DNA of 64,000 nt from Ophryocystis elektroscirrha (lineage: Eukaryota; Apicomplexa; Conoidasida; Neogregarinorida; Ophryocystidae), in the NCBI GenBank assembly GCA_030141585.1, contig JAQIFP010000026.1:1-64000 (forward strand). The letters run 5' to 3'. Below are positions 51,949 to 63,595 of the stretch, piece after piece (positions within the stretch are counted from its first letter, which is position 1; each line of letters starts with the position of its first letter). Both the position numbers and the translations under genes were made by a program. The notes beneath the pieces are model-generated. The model was not told the origin of the DNA. It saw only the letters and a program-made list of their open reading frames with translations, and ran no database searches.

Positions 51949-52494
51949 ATGAAAGCTGTGGAAAAAAAAACACCTAATTCTGCGGAAAGAAGAATTTTTG
52001 CCACTGCATTGAGTAAAATAAAACCTCATAATGGAAACTCAAGTATGACGTCATTAAATAAAACTAAAAAGTATAGCCGAGCTACTCCATACGTAGAGAA
52101 AGAATGGAAACATGATTTATACGAAGGACATGAGAATAGTGATTTTGGGAGTCAAATTTTTATACGGAATTTACCGTGTGACGTTACACAAAAACAATTG
52201 AAACAATTGTTTTCTACTGTTGGTAAAATAACATCTATTAAAATAGACTCTGGTCCGCTTACCACTGCCCTTATAAACTTTGATAAAAAAAACTCTGCCC
52301 AAGAAGCCATTAAATATTATCATGGACATTTGTTACAAAATAAACCTATCAAAGTTTCAATTTATCGTTCTTTAGAAATGCAGCAAAAAAACTGCATTTC
52401 AATAAATTCCATGCAAAAATCACGACCTACTATACAAAATGCTCGACTACAAAGTGACATACCCCATCTATCTGTATTTGATCGCATGTCCTGA
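51949..52494 (+). CDS. Single-RRM protein, ALYREF/YRA1-like
   Basis: Single-exon 181-residue protein with one RNA recognition motif at about residues 69-140. RNP2 is QIFIRNLPCD, followed by VTQKQLKQLFSTVGKITSIK, then a degenerate RNP1 (TTALINF, without the usual aromatic pair). The domain ends GHLLQNKPIKVSIY. Basic N- and C-terminal tails surround it. The N-L-x-x-x-V-T-x-x-x-L-x-x-L-F pattern and the lack of aromatic RNP1 residues resemble Aly/REF mRNA-export adaptors. The conserved N-terminal REF box was not found, so another small RRM protein remains possible. Tail motif SVFDRMS resembles the L-x-x-R-L/M end seen in some export adaptors, but weakly. Confidence 0.6.
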   Translation: MKAVEKKTPNSAERRIFATALSKIKPHNGNSSMTSLNKTKKYSRATPYVEKEWKHDLYEGHENSDFGSQIFIRNLPCDVTQKQLKQLFSTVGKITSIKIDSGPLTTALINFDKKNSAQEAIKYYHGHLLQNKPIKVSIYRSLEMQQKNCISINSMQKSRPTIQNARLQSDIPHLSVFDRMS

Positions 52495-52764
52495 ATTTCT
52501 TCTATCCATTTTGTTATCTTCCCTTGTACTCGCAGTTATAAGTTATTCAAAGTAGAATCTTTTTATTTGGAATCTCGGAATGAGGTTTGCTTGGTGGAGC
52601 CATTATTTTATAAGTTTTTTCAACAACTATTGCAATTATCAAAAGACCTAAATTTATATGTTTCATAAACATATGTATGATCTACCGACTTCATAAATAT
52701 TAACAAATACTAAAAATTATAAAATATAAGGTTAAATTCTGTTTTTTGACAAAATTATACATAA

Positions 52765-54714
52765 ATGACCGATGTTTGGATATCGACAAAGAAGCACTTT
52801 TGCCAAGCTTGTAATTGTTGGTTGTCTGGAAATCCAAGGGTAATGAACATATATTGAATGAAGTAAAGTTGTTAATGTTATTATTTAAATTTTCACCCTA
52901 AACACCTAATCTGAGATGTAGGTACAATTTTTGAACTATGTGCATTTTCATATAAAATTTTTTTTCCATTAATATTGAATTTATCATTTTGCTGAAGCTT
53001 TTTAACTTGTTGTGCATAGTTAGTCAAAACTTACTGTATAGAACGATTTATATAGACTTAATATTTTGGTATTATCATAACTAGCTTTATGTATTTGTTT
53101 ATTTGATTATTGAAGTATCAATATATAAATCATGAATAAAATTAGATATTTATAACTTTACTTTACTACATATCACAGAATATTATAAATCATGATCAAA
53201 CTGAAGGACATAAGATTAACCAGCAAAAACAAATACAGCGCATTTATTCCCAAGATCGTGAAAAGAAAAGAAAAGCTCTCGAAGTACAAAAAGAACTGGA
53301 AAGAGTTGAAAAAACGGTCATAGAACAATATGGAGACCCATTTAAAAAACGCAACACTCCTGTGAAGTCTTTTATTGCGCAAAAATTACATGGTAAAGAG
53401 AAAGCTGTGCCGGGGCCACAGTTACCAAGTATTTCTAATACTTACCGTGGCCCAGGCGTATACTCTGCTCCTCCAACAAAAAACCCTATTTTACCTCCTC
53501 TCGATATTCCGCCTCCACGTCCTCTTCCCTCAACAAACTGGATGGCATCAATTGATCCAGAAACTAATAAACCCATATATTTCAATACTCTTACTAAAGA
53601 AATTCGTCACGATGATCCATCGTATAACTCAGTTACCATAGATTACTGGAATGCAGCTCCTCAAAAAAATGCTGCTTCTATGGAAGATCTTATTAAACAA
53701 CAAGAATACATCTCTCAATTAAAACCAAAAATGGAAGCTATAGCAGAAGCTTATCGCCAGTATATATTGAAGCAGCATGATGTGAAACCCTCCGAAACGC
53801 CTTTAGAAACTAATGAACAAAATATAGAAAACACAGTCAAGCAAACAAACCATGTAACTATGGAAGAACCTTCTAGCAAACTTGATTCCAATGTCAAGAG
53901 TTTAGTAGACAAGAAATTGATGATCCAGCAAGGTGTCCAATATTTGGCTTCTTCTATACAAAAACAGCATCAAAGTAGTGTTGATAAAATATCCATTGAT
54001 ATTTACCAACGAAAAATAGCTCCAATTCAAGCTGAAACATCTGCAGACACACTAGCAACGGCTCAAATAAAAAGTTCTCAAGAAATATTGAATACAGCCA
54101 GTGAAAATGATTCTTTAGAATTTAAATCAGACAATATGTCAAGTATAATGAACACATGTACAGCGGATGTAAAAGCTAATCTTAAAGTTGATGTAGCTAC
54201 TGGTATGGGAAACTGGGAAGAAGTGGATTCTCTCACTTCACATTTCGGCGCTCCTGCCGAAGAATCCAATGAAAACAATGAACATGATGATGAATACATA
54301 AACGAAGTAGTTACAGAATCCACTCAAAAAGGTACTTAAATTAAGCAACATTAAATGATTAACTAATTAATTATAGATACTTTTTAATTTCATGAATATA
54401 TATGTGCACTTCTATATATACTTTCCCTGACATTTAAGGTTTTACTCTATGAACTGTAAATTTTATTAATATACACTTAAATAAACTAAATACATAAATT
54501 ACATATATATCAAATGATCGTTTTTACAGTTGAAAGTATGGCGCAAATGTTAGCCTCTATGAAAGAAGAAACCGAGCAAAGTGATTTATTAAATGAAGAT
54601 GATTTGCAAAGGACAGTCTCAGCTGTAATTAATAAAAATTTAACTAGCGAAATAAATAATAAAAAGCCTACTTTTATCAAAAAAAGGATTATTAGCTTAA
54701 AGCAGAAAAAATAG
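52765..54714 (+). CDS. WBP4: WBP4/FBP21-like splicing factor (zinc finger + WW)
   Basis: Likely spliceosomal B-complex factor. Exon 1 begins MTDVWISTKKHFCQACNCWL at 52765, a matrin/U1-type C2H2 finger whose histidines are in exon 2 (NIINHDQTEGHKINQQ, starting near 53179). A charged helix follows (SQDREKKRKALEVQKELERV), then a proline-rich segment, then a WW-like domain: NWMASIDPETNKPIYFNTLT, in which the second signature Trp position reads RHDDP. A long glutamine/serine-rich tail follows, and a last exon (about 54531-54714) ends IISLKQKK. Domain order (N-terminal finger, coiled region, WW) matches FBP21, although only one degenerate WW is visible against two in animals. The next gene starts 48 bp after the stop. 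Confidence 0.78.
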
Positions 54715-54762
54715 GTTTTTTTTTTTTTCCCGTAGGTACGATTGTAGAAAGAACATAATGTA

Positions 54763-56123
54763 ATGCTGGAATTGTCGTTAGGCCGTAGATGTAAACGGCC
54801 ATTCCGTATGGGGGAATTATATCGAAATATTTATTTCCCAAAATGCTTACTTGGAAGAACTTTATATTATGCAGAAGACATAGAAAATTTAATTGTCAAA
54901 TTTTTAGAGACCATAGATAAACAAGTTACTTCTATAACGATTATACAATTTTATAGGATATATATACACCTAATACTTATCTAAAACTTGTGAATATATA
55001 TGAGAAACTTTGTTATTCTTATATATTTTATATAAGTGACTGTGAAGACCCTAACGATACATTTCAGTTATTAGTTGCAGTTCTAGCAAGTAAAAAATGT
55101 AAGTTGATTGATCTTTACAGATATGTTACAATTGAAAGAAATTCCGGTAGAATGCACACACATAATGCATATACTGGGTTCTTTTGAATTGCAATCTCCC
55201 AAGCTTTTGCTTAATTGTTTTTTAATTTATCTGATGATTATTTTGGCACATACACAATACAACTCAGAAAGAATCATATGTATGAATATATCGTTAGAAA
55301 CTTTACGAACCATAACCGCAACTTTACAATATGCATATCAGCAACGTATATGTCCAGAAATCCATGATCTTGTCAAATATTTTTTTTTTTCTTCTAAAAC
55401 ACGATTGTATCGAATGTCTTTATTCGATGGTCCACAATGCCCTTATTTTGATAGATGTGCTAATTTTTTATTTCCTACTGAGTAATTGCCCTCAAATTAT
55501 ATCGTATCACAGATTGGAGCAAAACGTTGATATACAAGGATACCTTCCTAGCCTGAAGGTAATTAAAATGCTTTAACTATAGTTTCTATATTTGAATGCA
55601 TATAAGATAATTATGAATACGCAAAGTATTAATGTTTAATTCTAAGCGAAAACTGATTTCATTTAATTACGCAAAACGCAAGTTTTATACATAAGAATAG
55701 ACATAAAAGAATTTGTGTCCTAAAAAAAATATTTAAACTTTTCTAGGATGCGGAAGAAGAGCTTACGGAAATAGCTTACATGGTGGAGAACTTGCCTAAA
55801 CGATTTCCTTGTGTGAATGAAAATACATATTTTGCTGTCAAAAAAAATTGCGACCAAATGATGGAATTCTTAAACTTGTTGAAAATCCGCAATGAAGAAA
55901 TTTATAATGATGCGAAAAGTATAATTATATCTGTATATACATTTTGTATAGGGGTTCCGAAAAGCAAGAGTAATTGTCCGCGGTAACATTATCATATGTT
56001 TTATATTTACGTAGCATACGCCGTAGTAATACTTCGTATACAAATCCTGCTGGTTTCAATAAACCCACAAAGATAGTTTTCAGTAATAAACGGAAGAATA
56101 TTAATAAAGAAAAAAAAAATTGA
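54763..56123 (+). CDS. Unknown predicted helical protein
   Basis: Predicted 348 residues in six exons (54763-54924, 54957-55089, 55121-55481, 55513-55558, 55747-55982, 56015-56123). Phases close and four of the five introns are 31-32 nt. It starts MLELSLGRRCKRPFRMGELY. It is leucine- and isoleucine-rich and predicted helical throughout (HIMHILGSFELQSPKLLLNC; NISLETLRTITATLQYAYQQ), and ends in a basic tail (KIVFSNKRKNINKEKKN). The LRTITATLQYAYQQ-type helices are loosely like heptatricopeptide repeats of apicomplexan organellar RNA-binding proteins. However, no RAP domain is present, and I do not claim that identity. Closed phases and uniform intron sizes argue strongly that it is a real gene. 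Confidence 0.62.
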
Positions 56124-56135
56124 GCTTATTTGTAT

Positions 56136-59100
56136 TTATTTCAATATTGGACTATCTATAGATACATTGCTTGTGTTTGGAGACCATTCCGCGTGTTTTA
56201 ACAAAGGTGAGTTTTTAACTATAAGGGGCGTTGTATTTTCATCATATTCGTTATCCTGATAAGAAAAGGGATATAATTCGCTGCTTGGAAATAAATTGTT
56301 TGTAGATTTTTGTGATACATCTAGATTTTTTTCTAATAACGATGTGCAATCATTAGTTTTATTAGTTAAAGCTTGTAATAGTATATCATTGTTTCCGTTC
56401 AGCGAAGCTGGAGCAAATAATAATTTTGATGTACTTCTATCTGCTTGATCGGAAAGAGATGGGAGACTAGATTTTTGAGTTGATTTATTTTTAGGCTTGG
56501 TGTTCAAATCAGCTAGTTGGAGAAAATTGGAAGACTTTCGTTTTATTTTAGTTTTAATGTGTTTAAGAGATTTTAAACTTTTATCTAAATTATCTGCTGC
56601 GGGGTTACGCATCAAATTGTCGGATATTGATATTTTACTTTGAAAAAAATTAGTTGGTAAACTATCTATTAGTTTACTCGGCTGAACATTACTTATGTTA
56701 AGTGTTTCAGGTTTTTCAGTTTTTGATTCTTCATCTTCTGACTGTGATGGATAATTATATGACGGTCTTTTCTGTTTAATAACTTCTGGTTTTGTGGTTT
56801 TTTCAAATTTATCAATAATACTTTTTACGCTTATTGTCGTATTGTTTTTTTGCTTAAATTGAGGAGTTACATCCAATGTATTTACGCTATTATTTATATT
56901 ATTTAGATTTTTATTAATAAGTTCATTAGTATTTTCTGTTGCATTAAATATTATTTCTTCTTTAGAATCTGGACCGATATCAGAACATATTTTCGAGGAA
57001 GACAATTTATTAGTATTGCCATTTTCAGTATATAAATTTTCTTTGTTTGATATATTGTTGATTTTAGTATTTAATTCAATACTTGATCGTTTTTTAATAA
57101 GTGTACAATCAGTATTTGTTTTATTCAGGTTTTCCAATCTATTGATTAATTTTCGCACCGGTTCTATTGTGGCAACTTCTTCTTGTAAGTCTTTTTTCGA
57201 GTTTGAAGAAAACTGTAAATCTTCTTTGACAAGTAATGTTTCATTTTTTTCAAAAGTTTTTTGATATTCTTTCAACTGAATAAGTTTTCTTGAAAAAAAT
57301 TTTTGAGGAAAGTCTGCTTTATTCAAACAGTTTTCTAGTTGGAAAGACTTGGGTGTTGCTTTGCTTTCCAATGAAGTTTTTGTTTCGGTTGGTGAATCTG
57401 TCGCTGTTCTAAAAACATCCAGATACTCGTCAGATTTAAAAGATTGTGATATTTCAGGGATTGGAATCGAATCATTTTCTGATAAAAGAGTAGAATTTTT
57501 TTTTGAAAAAACGTCCAAAGTTTCTTCTTTTTGAGAAACGTTATTCTTTATTATGATTTGAGGGCTTTCTGTATTCTTTAATTCTATACTGTTAGCTGAA
57601 AATTTCTTGTCGTTTACTTGCTCAAAACCAGATTTACTATCATTTGTAAAAGAATTTTCAGACCGAGTAGGTGAATTTACTTTTAACAAAGGTTGAGAAA
57701 GTGCTTCAGATTTCAAATCTGGTCTTTCTGTAGACAGATTCTCAATATCAGTAAAATTCTTTATTTGAATTACAGATGTTTCTTTTTGAACAAAATTTGA
57801 AGCCTCAGAATAACTCTCTTTTGAAGTAGATGGCGTTTTATTACTCAGAGCTTTTCTAGAATTTAAAAAATCTGAAACATCTAGTTTCAGCTGATTTTCA
57901 GATAAAGATGCTGCCTGAATATCGCTTTGCATGTTTTCTTTTATTGATTCCGCTAGATTTAGTATATCAGAACTTTCAAACAATAATTTTGACTTATCTT
58001 GGTTATGAAGAAACGATGACACTGGAAATGATTTAAAGAGATCAAATTTGTTTTTTTCTTGATTATCAATTGCTTGGTTAACATCAGATTCCGTCGTTAT
58101 AGCTTGCTTTGGAAAAATAACCTTGTTTGCTTTGACAGTTGAAACAATCTTTTCATTCTCAGCATTCGAAGATTCATTAGTTTTTATCAGTTCAGAGTTT
58201 CTCAAATTTGAATTCTCAGAGCAAATATCTGTTGAATCCAGGGTTTCATAGATAGACGCTGTTTTTTCGACAGTTTCTTTCGAAGGAGAACATATTTTTT
58301 GATCTGGACTACTTAAACACATATATTGTTGAGTTGGCTCTGTAGAAATGACATCATTCGTTTGTTGACAAATTTCTGGTTTTTCAATTTCATTGAACAC
58401 TAAGTTAGTTTGCTGAGGAAAATTTAAACTATCTAAATCAGTTTTTTTCTTATTATCAGAGATTTTAATACATGCTTCTGTTTCTTGTACTGATTCTACT
58501 TGCTTGATGAAGTGATTTGTGTCAGCAGAATTTGCTGGTTCTTGTTCGGGCTCTGGTTCATGTAGTGATTTCTCAACTTGAATCAATTTCGTTGGTGTTT
58601 CTTTTTCTAAATTATTTCGCAAATATTTATTATGACTTAGTCTATAGTTCAATTTAAAAACTTTAGGACTTTGAGAGAAAAGTGCACCTTGTTCTGGTTT
58701 AACTTCATGAGTCATATTTTTATTATCAGAAGCTTGCGCGGTGTGCTTACAGCTGCTAGGACTCTCTTTTGGTAAAGAGCTTGAGTTTAATTTGGATTTT
58801 GATATTTGGTTAGACTCATAAATTGAAATAAACAGAGTGGATTCAGGTACATTAGAGCATGGCTTTTCGTCATTAGAGCTGAAATTGGAAAGGTTCTCTG
58901 AATTTTCTTTATATTTGACAAGTCGAGGCGATTCTTTAGTTTCAAAATCACAATTCTCTTTTAAATTTGATGTTGTAAAAGAGGATTCTACATCTTGGAA
59001 AATTGTTTTGTTAGCAGATCTAGTTTCAGTTGAATCGTCTATAACATGAAGGGTATTATCCACTCCAATTGGAGTCGACTTATGAGAATTGGGAGTTTTC

Positions 59101-61358
59101 AAATTTATCGTATTTAAAATGGTTTTTTCGTTAGAAAATTCAGGTTTTGAGTTTGTTGACACAGAGTTTGAGCCGCTTGAATTAATGAAACCATTATTAT
59201 TACATGGACTAATTTTTGATGTTGTAGGATATATATTGCTATTCGTGAAAAGATTATCAGAAAGTCCCTGTAACGGTCTTGAGTCGAACCGCATTGGATT
59301 TAATTCAACAGGTGAATGAAAATCGCTTTCTGGCACAAAATCTGATTTTTTAAATGAATTTTGAATAAATTGAGGACAAAAATGAGACTCTTCCTTTTTG
59401 GGTAGACTTAGATTCGCAATTTCATCAGTTTTTTTACTTTGAAATCTACTGATTGCATCTCTGTTGAGGTTGCACCTGGCTCTGTCTAGTAAGGAAGGTG
59501 AATTTTCTACTATATTGGAAGTGAATACAGTATTAATTTGTGCTATTTTAGGCAAATCTCCAACATTATGACGATATAATGAATGTGTGTCCCATTCCTG
59601 TTTTGGCGTTTTCGTTTCTTCAACTGAATGATCAAAACTACTGGAAGTTTTCGTATCATTACATATAATTTTTGATGGAGTTAGTAATGTGTTAAAATCT
59701 TCCATTAACTTCGAGTGCCTGGAGTATATAGCATCCATTTTTTCTCCTATGTTTTCAATTGATTCCATATCTTCTTGGTCCTGAAATAATTTAGGAGAAA
59801 AATTAGCTTCTATTTTTTTTACAGAATTTTCGTTTTCTTCTTCCTTGAAACGGCGTACACTACGTGATACAGATTTCACATTTTTTAATTCAGCTATTTT
59901 TTTTAGCTGTTCCTCCCTTTTGATAATTTCTCTTTTAACAATCTTCTGACTATGAAGACTGGAAAATTCTTCTGAATCATAGGCACGTATACTTATGGGT
60001 TTGGGTTGGTCTATAAATGACAACCTATCTTTAGCAGATAGCAATCGATCAAAAGAACCAGAAGTATTTTCTGACAAAGATGATTGTTTCTGAACAATAC
60101 TGGGCTCAATATTAATTGAAAATCCTTGTGTAGTTCTCCAATTGCTTTGTGACCTGTCAAAAATTACATTTTTATGATATCCAAAAATTTTTTCGTTGTC
60201 TGTAACCGGCTTTAGTCCTATAGATGCATTTTTGAAGATGTTATATGATTTCTTTAAATTTAACATGTTAACATCACGGATAGGCATTTCTGAATACCTT
60301 CCCCTATGTCTAGAGGGAATATTTGTTTCGAATACATAGCTTTTAGGAATTTTCGACTGGGTGCCATTATATGAGGAATTTTTAACGGATTTCTGCTTAT
60401 CTCCATATGGATGACTCTTAACTTCTTTCTGTGGCGCCTAGTATGAAACAATGTTTTTATTCGTAAAATCAATTAATTTATGTTGAAGATGAAACGATAC
60501 AAATTAAAATAAAAATTTTGAGTATTACACATCCTGTATTTCTAAATTGAAAATTTTATCAGTAAATATTAAGATGCATTATTGTAAAAAACGTATATCC
60601 ATATATAGGTGTTCATATAAACAGCAAAAACAACATTCACGAACAAACTGTAACACACATATAGTTCAGAGTAGTATAATTCACATAAATAGAATAAGAT
60701 GGTGAGCTAAATAGCTTTCATTATTTTGTTTTAATTAACTCACTTTTAATGATGTCCTAGAAGCCACAGATGAGGATCTTATACCCCCGGACATAGGAAC
60801 CCCAAAACGTAACGTTTGGTGAAATTTAGACACTGCAGTTTCTAAAGGAACAAAATCAGATTTCGAGGAAGCTCTGGTATATCTGGTACATAACTGTTTT
60901 TCAAATAAAGAGTTAGACATTAGGTTTTTGCTAGCGCGTGAATCAAGAGACGTTCTACTAGAAGTTCTATACAACCCAGAAGACCGTTTATAAAGACGGA
61001 AATCTTGAGTTTCTTTTGAAGAAGGATAATCGTAGTATGATTTGTGATTGCTTGTGATGGAAACTTTTCTAGAAACTGGATTAATTGAAGAACGCATATG
61101 TCTTGACGTCCGAGCATCTGCTGTTACAGAATAGTTAGATGCTGCAGAAGAATGCCGTTTAGGCTTTAGACCAGCATCTCTAGAATTAATAGACATCGTT
61201 TCTGTTAAAGGAAGAAAACCCAAATCACGCTGTACTATATTTGAAGACTTTCTTTTACTAACATAACTGAATGTAGGTTCCATAAAGTGAGGATACGCGC
61301 TTTCACTTTTTTGGTATCCACCCAAATCAACATATTCAAAATTTCCATTACTTAACAT
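56136..61358 (-). CDS. Very large disordered Ser/Asn/Lys/Glu-rich protein
   Basis: About 1,640 residues in two exons (60746-61358 approx., 56136-60437). The N-terminal exon begins MLSNGNFEYVDLGGYQKSES and is serine/arginine/tyrosine-rich with repeated SS-R-T-S type motifs. The 4.3-kb second exon is low-complexity, rich in S, N, K, E and T, with a short basic coiled-coil candidate (IVKREIIKREEQLKKIAELK). There is no TM segment, signal peptide or recognised domain. The single long open frame of nearly 1,400 codons in such AT-rich DNA cannot be chance. Its composition suits a cytoskeletal or pellicle-associated scaffold, but that is only inference. It converges on the previous gene with 12 bp between stop codons. 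Confidence 0.8.
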
Positions 61359-61423
61359 TACAAAAAATTAAATACAAACACTAATTAAATTTTGCAGAGA
61401 AAAAAAATAAATCTCCAAATTAA

Positions 61424-63472
61424 TTAGCCACGGCTATTAATTTGGAAATACGGTTTACTAACAGACAAATCTGATAAAAATAATATTGTCGCGGCCCAAC
61501 CAGAGTAAGGCTTGTACCTAGAAAAGAAACAGATTTATTAAAATTTTGAAAAATATGTATTTTTTTCTTTAATCACAAATGTTTAGTATAGGGAAGTTAC
61601 AAATACATAATAAGACTAAAAATTTTATTATAATATTGATTATATATTAAACAACAGTTACATATATAAATTAACACATAGCACTTTCGTTATCCGCATA
61701 ATATAACAAACCTGTCGCGAAAAAAATCTCCAATTTGCTTGTAAGTTTTTATTCCTAAGGATTTTGATGTTTTAAACTTTGGGTTCATTTTACTATACGT
61801 GAATATACAAATAATGACTAGTATTACTATGCTAAATTTAACATATGGGTGTCAATAGGGACGCATTCAGCTTGTTGTAAAGAAAAAAGCGCAATACAGT
61901 CAGCAACTTTAGGACCAACCCCTCTGAAAAAAATTAAATGCTTTATTTCTTTAATTATTACGTATACGTGTATTTATCAAGTATATAGAATAAGTTTTTG
62001 TACCTAAAAGAAAGTAACTCTGTTATGCATTCTTCTCGGGATATTGATTTTAAGTACTCCATATAAATTCGACATTGCTCATTTTGTTCATTGACTTCGG
62101 TCTCAGATTTTGCTTTCAAGTCACGAAATAAATTATTTTGATAATATATCTGGGATTTTTTTAATAATTGCTGGGCAGCTGTAACTAAACTTTTAGCTCT
62201 ATATCCAAATCCAAGAGTCATTAACTCATCTATACTTATTTGAGCTATATCATCTACTTTAGGAAACTCAAACCAGACATATGTTATATCTTTTGAGTCA
62301 ATATTGTCAGTTAGAATTTTCATGTTTTCTGACGCAAGTTTTGTAATTACTGGATGATAATCAGAAGGCAGCGCCAATAAGGGTTTTCCCAAACGCTGCC
62401 GTAAAATATCTACTAAATGGGTGATGCGTGATAAATTATTATTAGCCGAAATGATAAATGAAAAAAAACATTCCACTGGATCCTGAAATTAAAACTTATG
62501 CAGATTTTTGCTAACGAAAACTAGAAAGTTATATAAACCCCTATTTTGATTTAATCGGCAAATTTACTCATTCACATGACGCTGATGCCAAATATAACAC
62601 AATAACTTCAATGAATTATACATTGCTTACACAAAACACAGAATATGTATATATAATTATTATAAGACATATACATATACACATAAAGCACAAAATAATT
62701 TTTGTTCTTAACTAAATTATTACAATGTTCGGTAAACGAATCCCTGAATAGCAATCTAATAGCACTTGTATATAATCTGTATCACTTTTATTTTCTTGAA
62801 TAGCCCAGCTGCACTGAAATTGCACTATGTTTTAAATTACTTTTGTCTCAATTGAGAAAGCTTGACACTTGACCTCAAGTAATCGTCCAAAATTTCCTGT
62901 TCTGCTTCTGGACTTAACGGAAAAGATGTTTTGTTCAAAAAACTAAAAACCGATGTATAGAATATCAAATTCATACCGATACTCAGTATTTTTCAAATTG
63001 CATTTTATTTCTACTACGTGGTTTTTTATAACCCCAATCCATATTGTATAATTACATTTATTCGAAGTTGCTTCTCTTATCTTCCAACTAAAGCTCTGTC
63101 CTTAATTTAAATGAAAAACATTAATGTAATATAAAAGCCATTACAAAAATATGTACGACTGATTTAAATAATAAATATTATAATCGACTTGAACAAAATT
63201 TTATTTTTAAATACAAACATTTGCATTCTCGTGTATGCAAAAATATATATATGCGTATTCTCATCTACAGATATATATCATTATAGTCTATATAAATATT
63301 TCTAAAACAAAATACCTGTAGTTAAAGAAAAGATAGGATTAAATTCATCTATAGGTAAAGAAAGCTGTCTCCAAGCAATTGAGTTCTCAGGTAATATTGG
63401 AATAGAAGCGTGTATATATTTGTTATTTTCAAAATAGTGTGGTATTTTATTTTTTACTGTTACAAATGGCAT
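61424..63472 (-). CDS. OGG1: 8-oxoguanine DNA glycosylase/lyase OGG1
   Basis: Base-excision repair enzyme that removes 8-oxoguanine opposite cytosine. Start at 63472 (MPFVTVKNKIPHYFENNKY). Eight small exons give the family order: ENSIAWRQLSLPIDEF, GQSFSWKIRE (substrate-binding loop), EILDDYLRSSVKLSQLRQK, SGIRLPNIDPVECFFSFIIS with the ANNNLSRIT motif, then LGFGYRAKSL. The HhH-GPD core is LLSFRGVGPKVADCIALFSL, with the Schiff-base lysine of GVGPKVADC, then the catalytic aspartate in CVPIDTHM. The end is TYKQIGDFFRDRYKPYSGWA, stop at 61424. All key residues are present and the enzyme looks functional. No mitochondrial presequence is obvious. Confidence 0.94.
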
Positions 63473-63595
63473 ATGGTGTTAACACAACAAAAAAATTACA
63501 GATTCATATTATTAATACTATATATCCTATCGTAATAAGAATAAGACTAAAACACATAATCTTGAACACAAATTGGGAAAAAGTTCAAAAAAAAC

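Noticed and set aside
57016..59319. Several plus-strand frames of 60-82 codons
   Set aside because: Antisense of the large disordered protein; rich in F, S, V and L as expected for the reverse of S/N/K/E codons.
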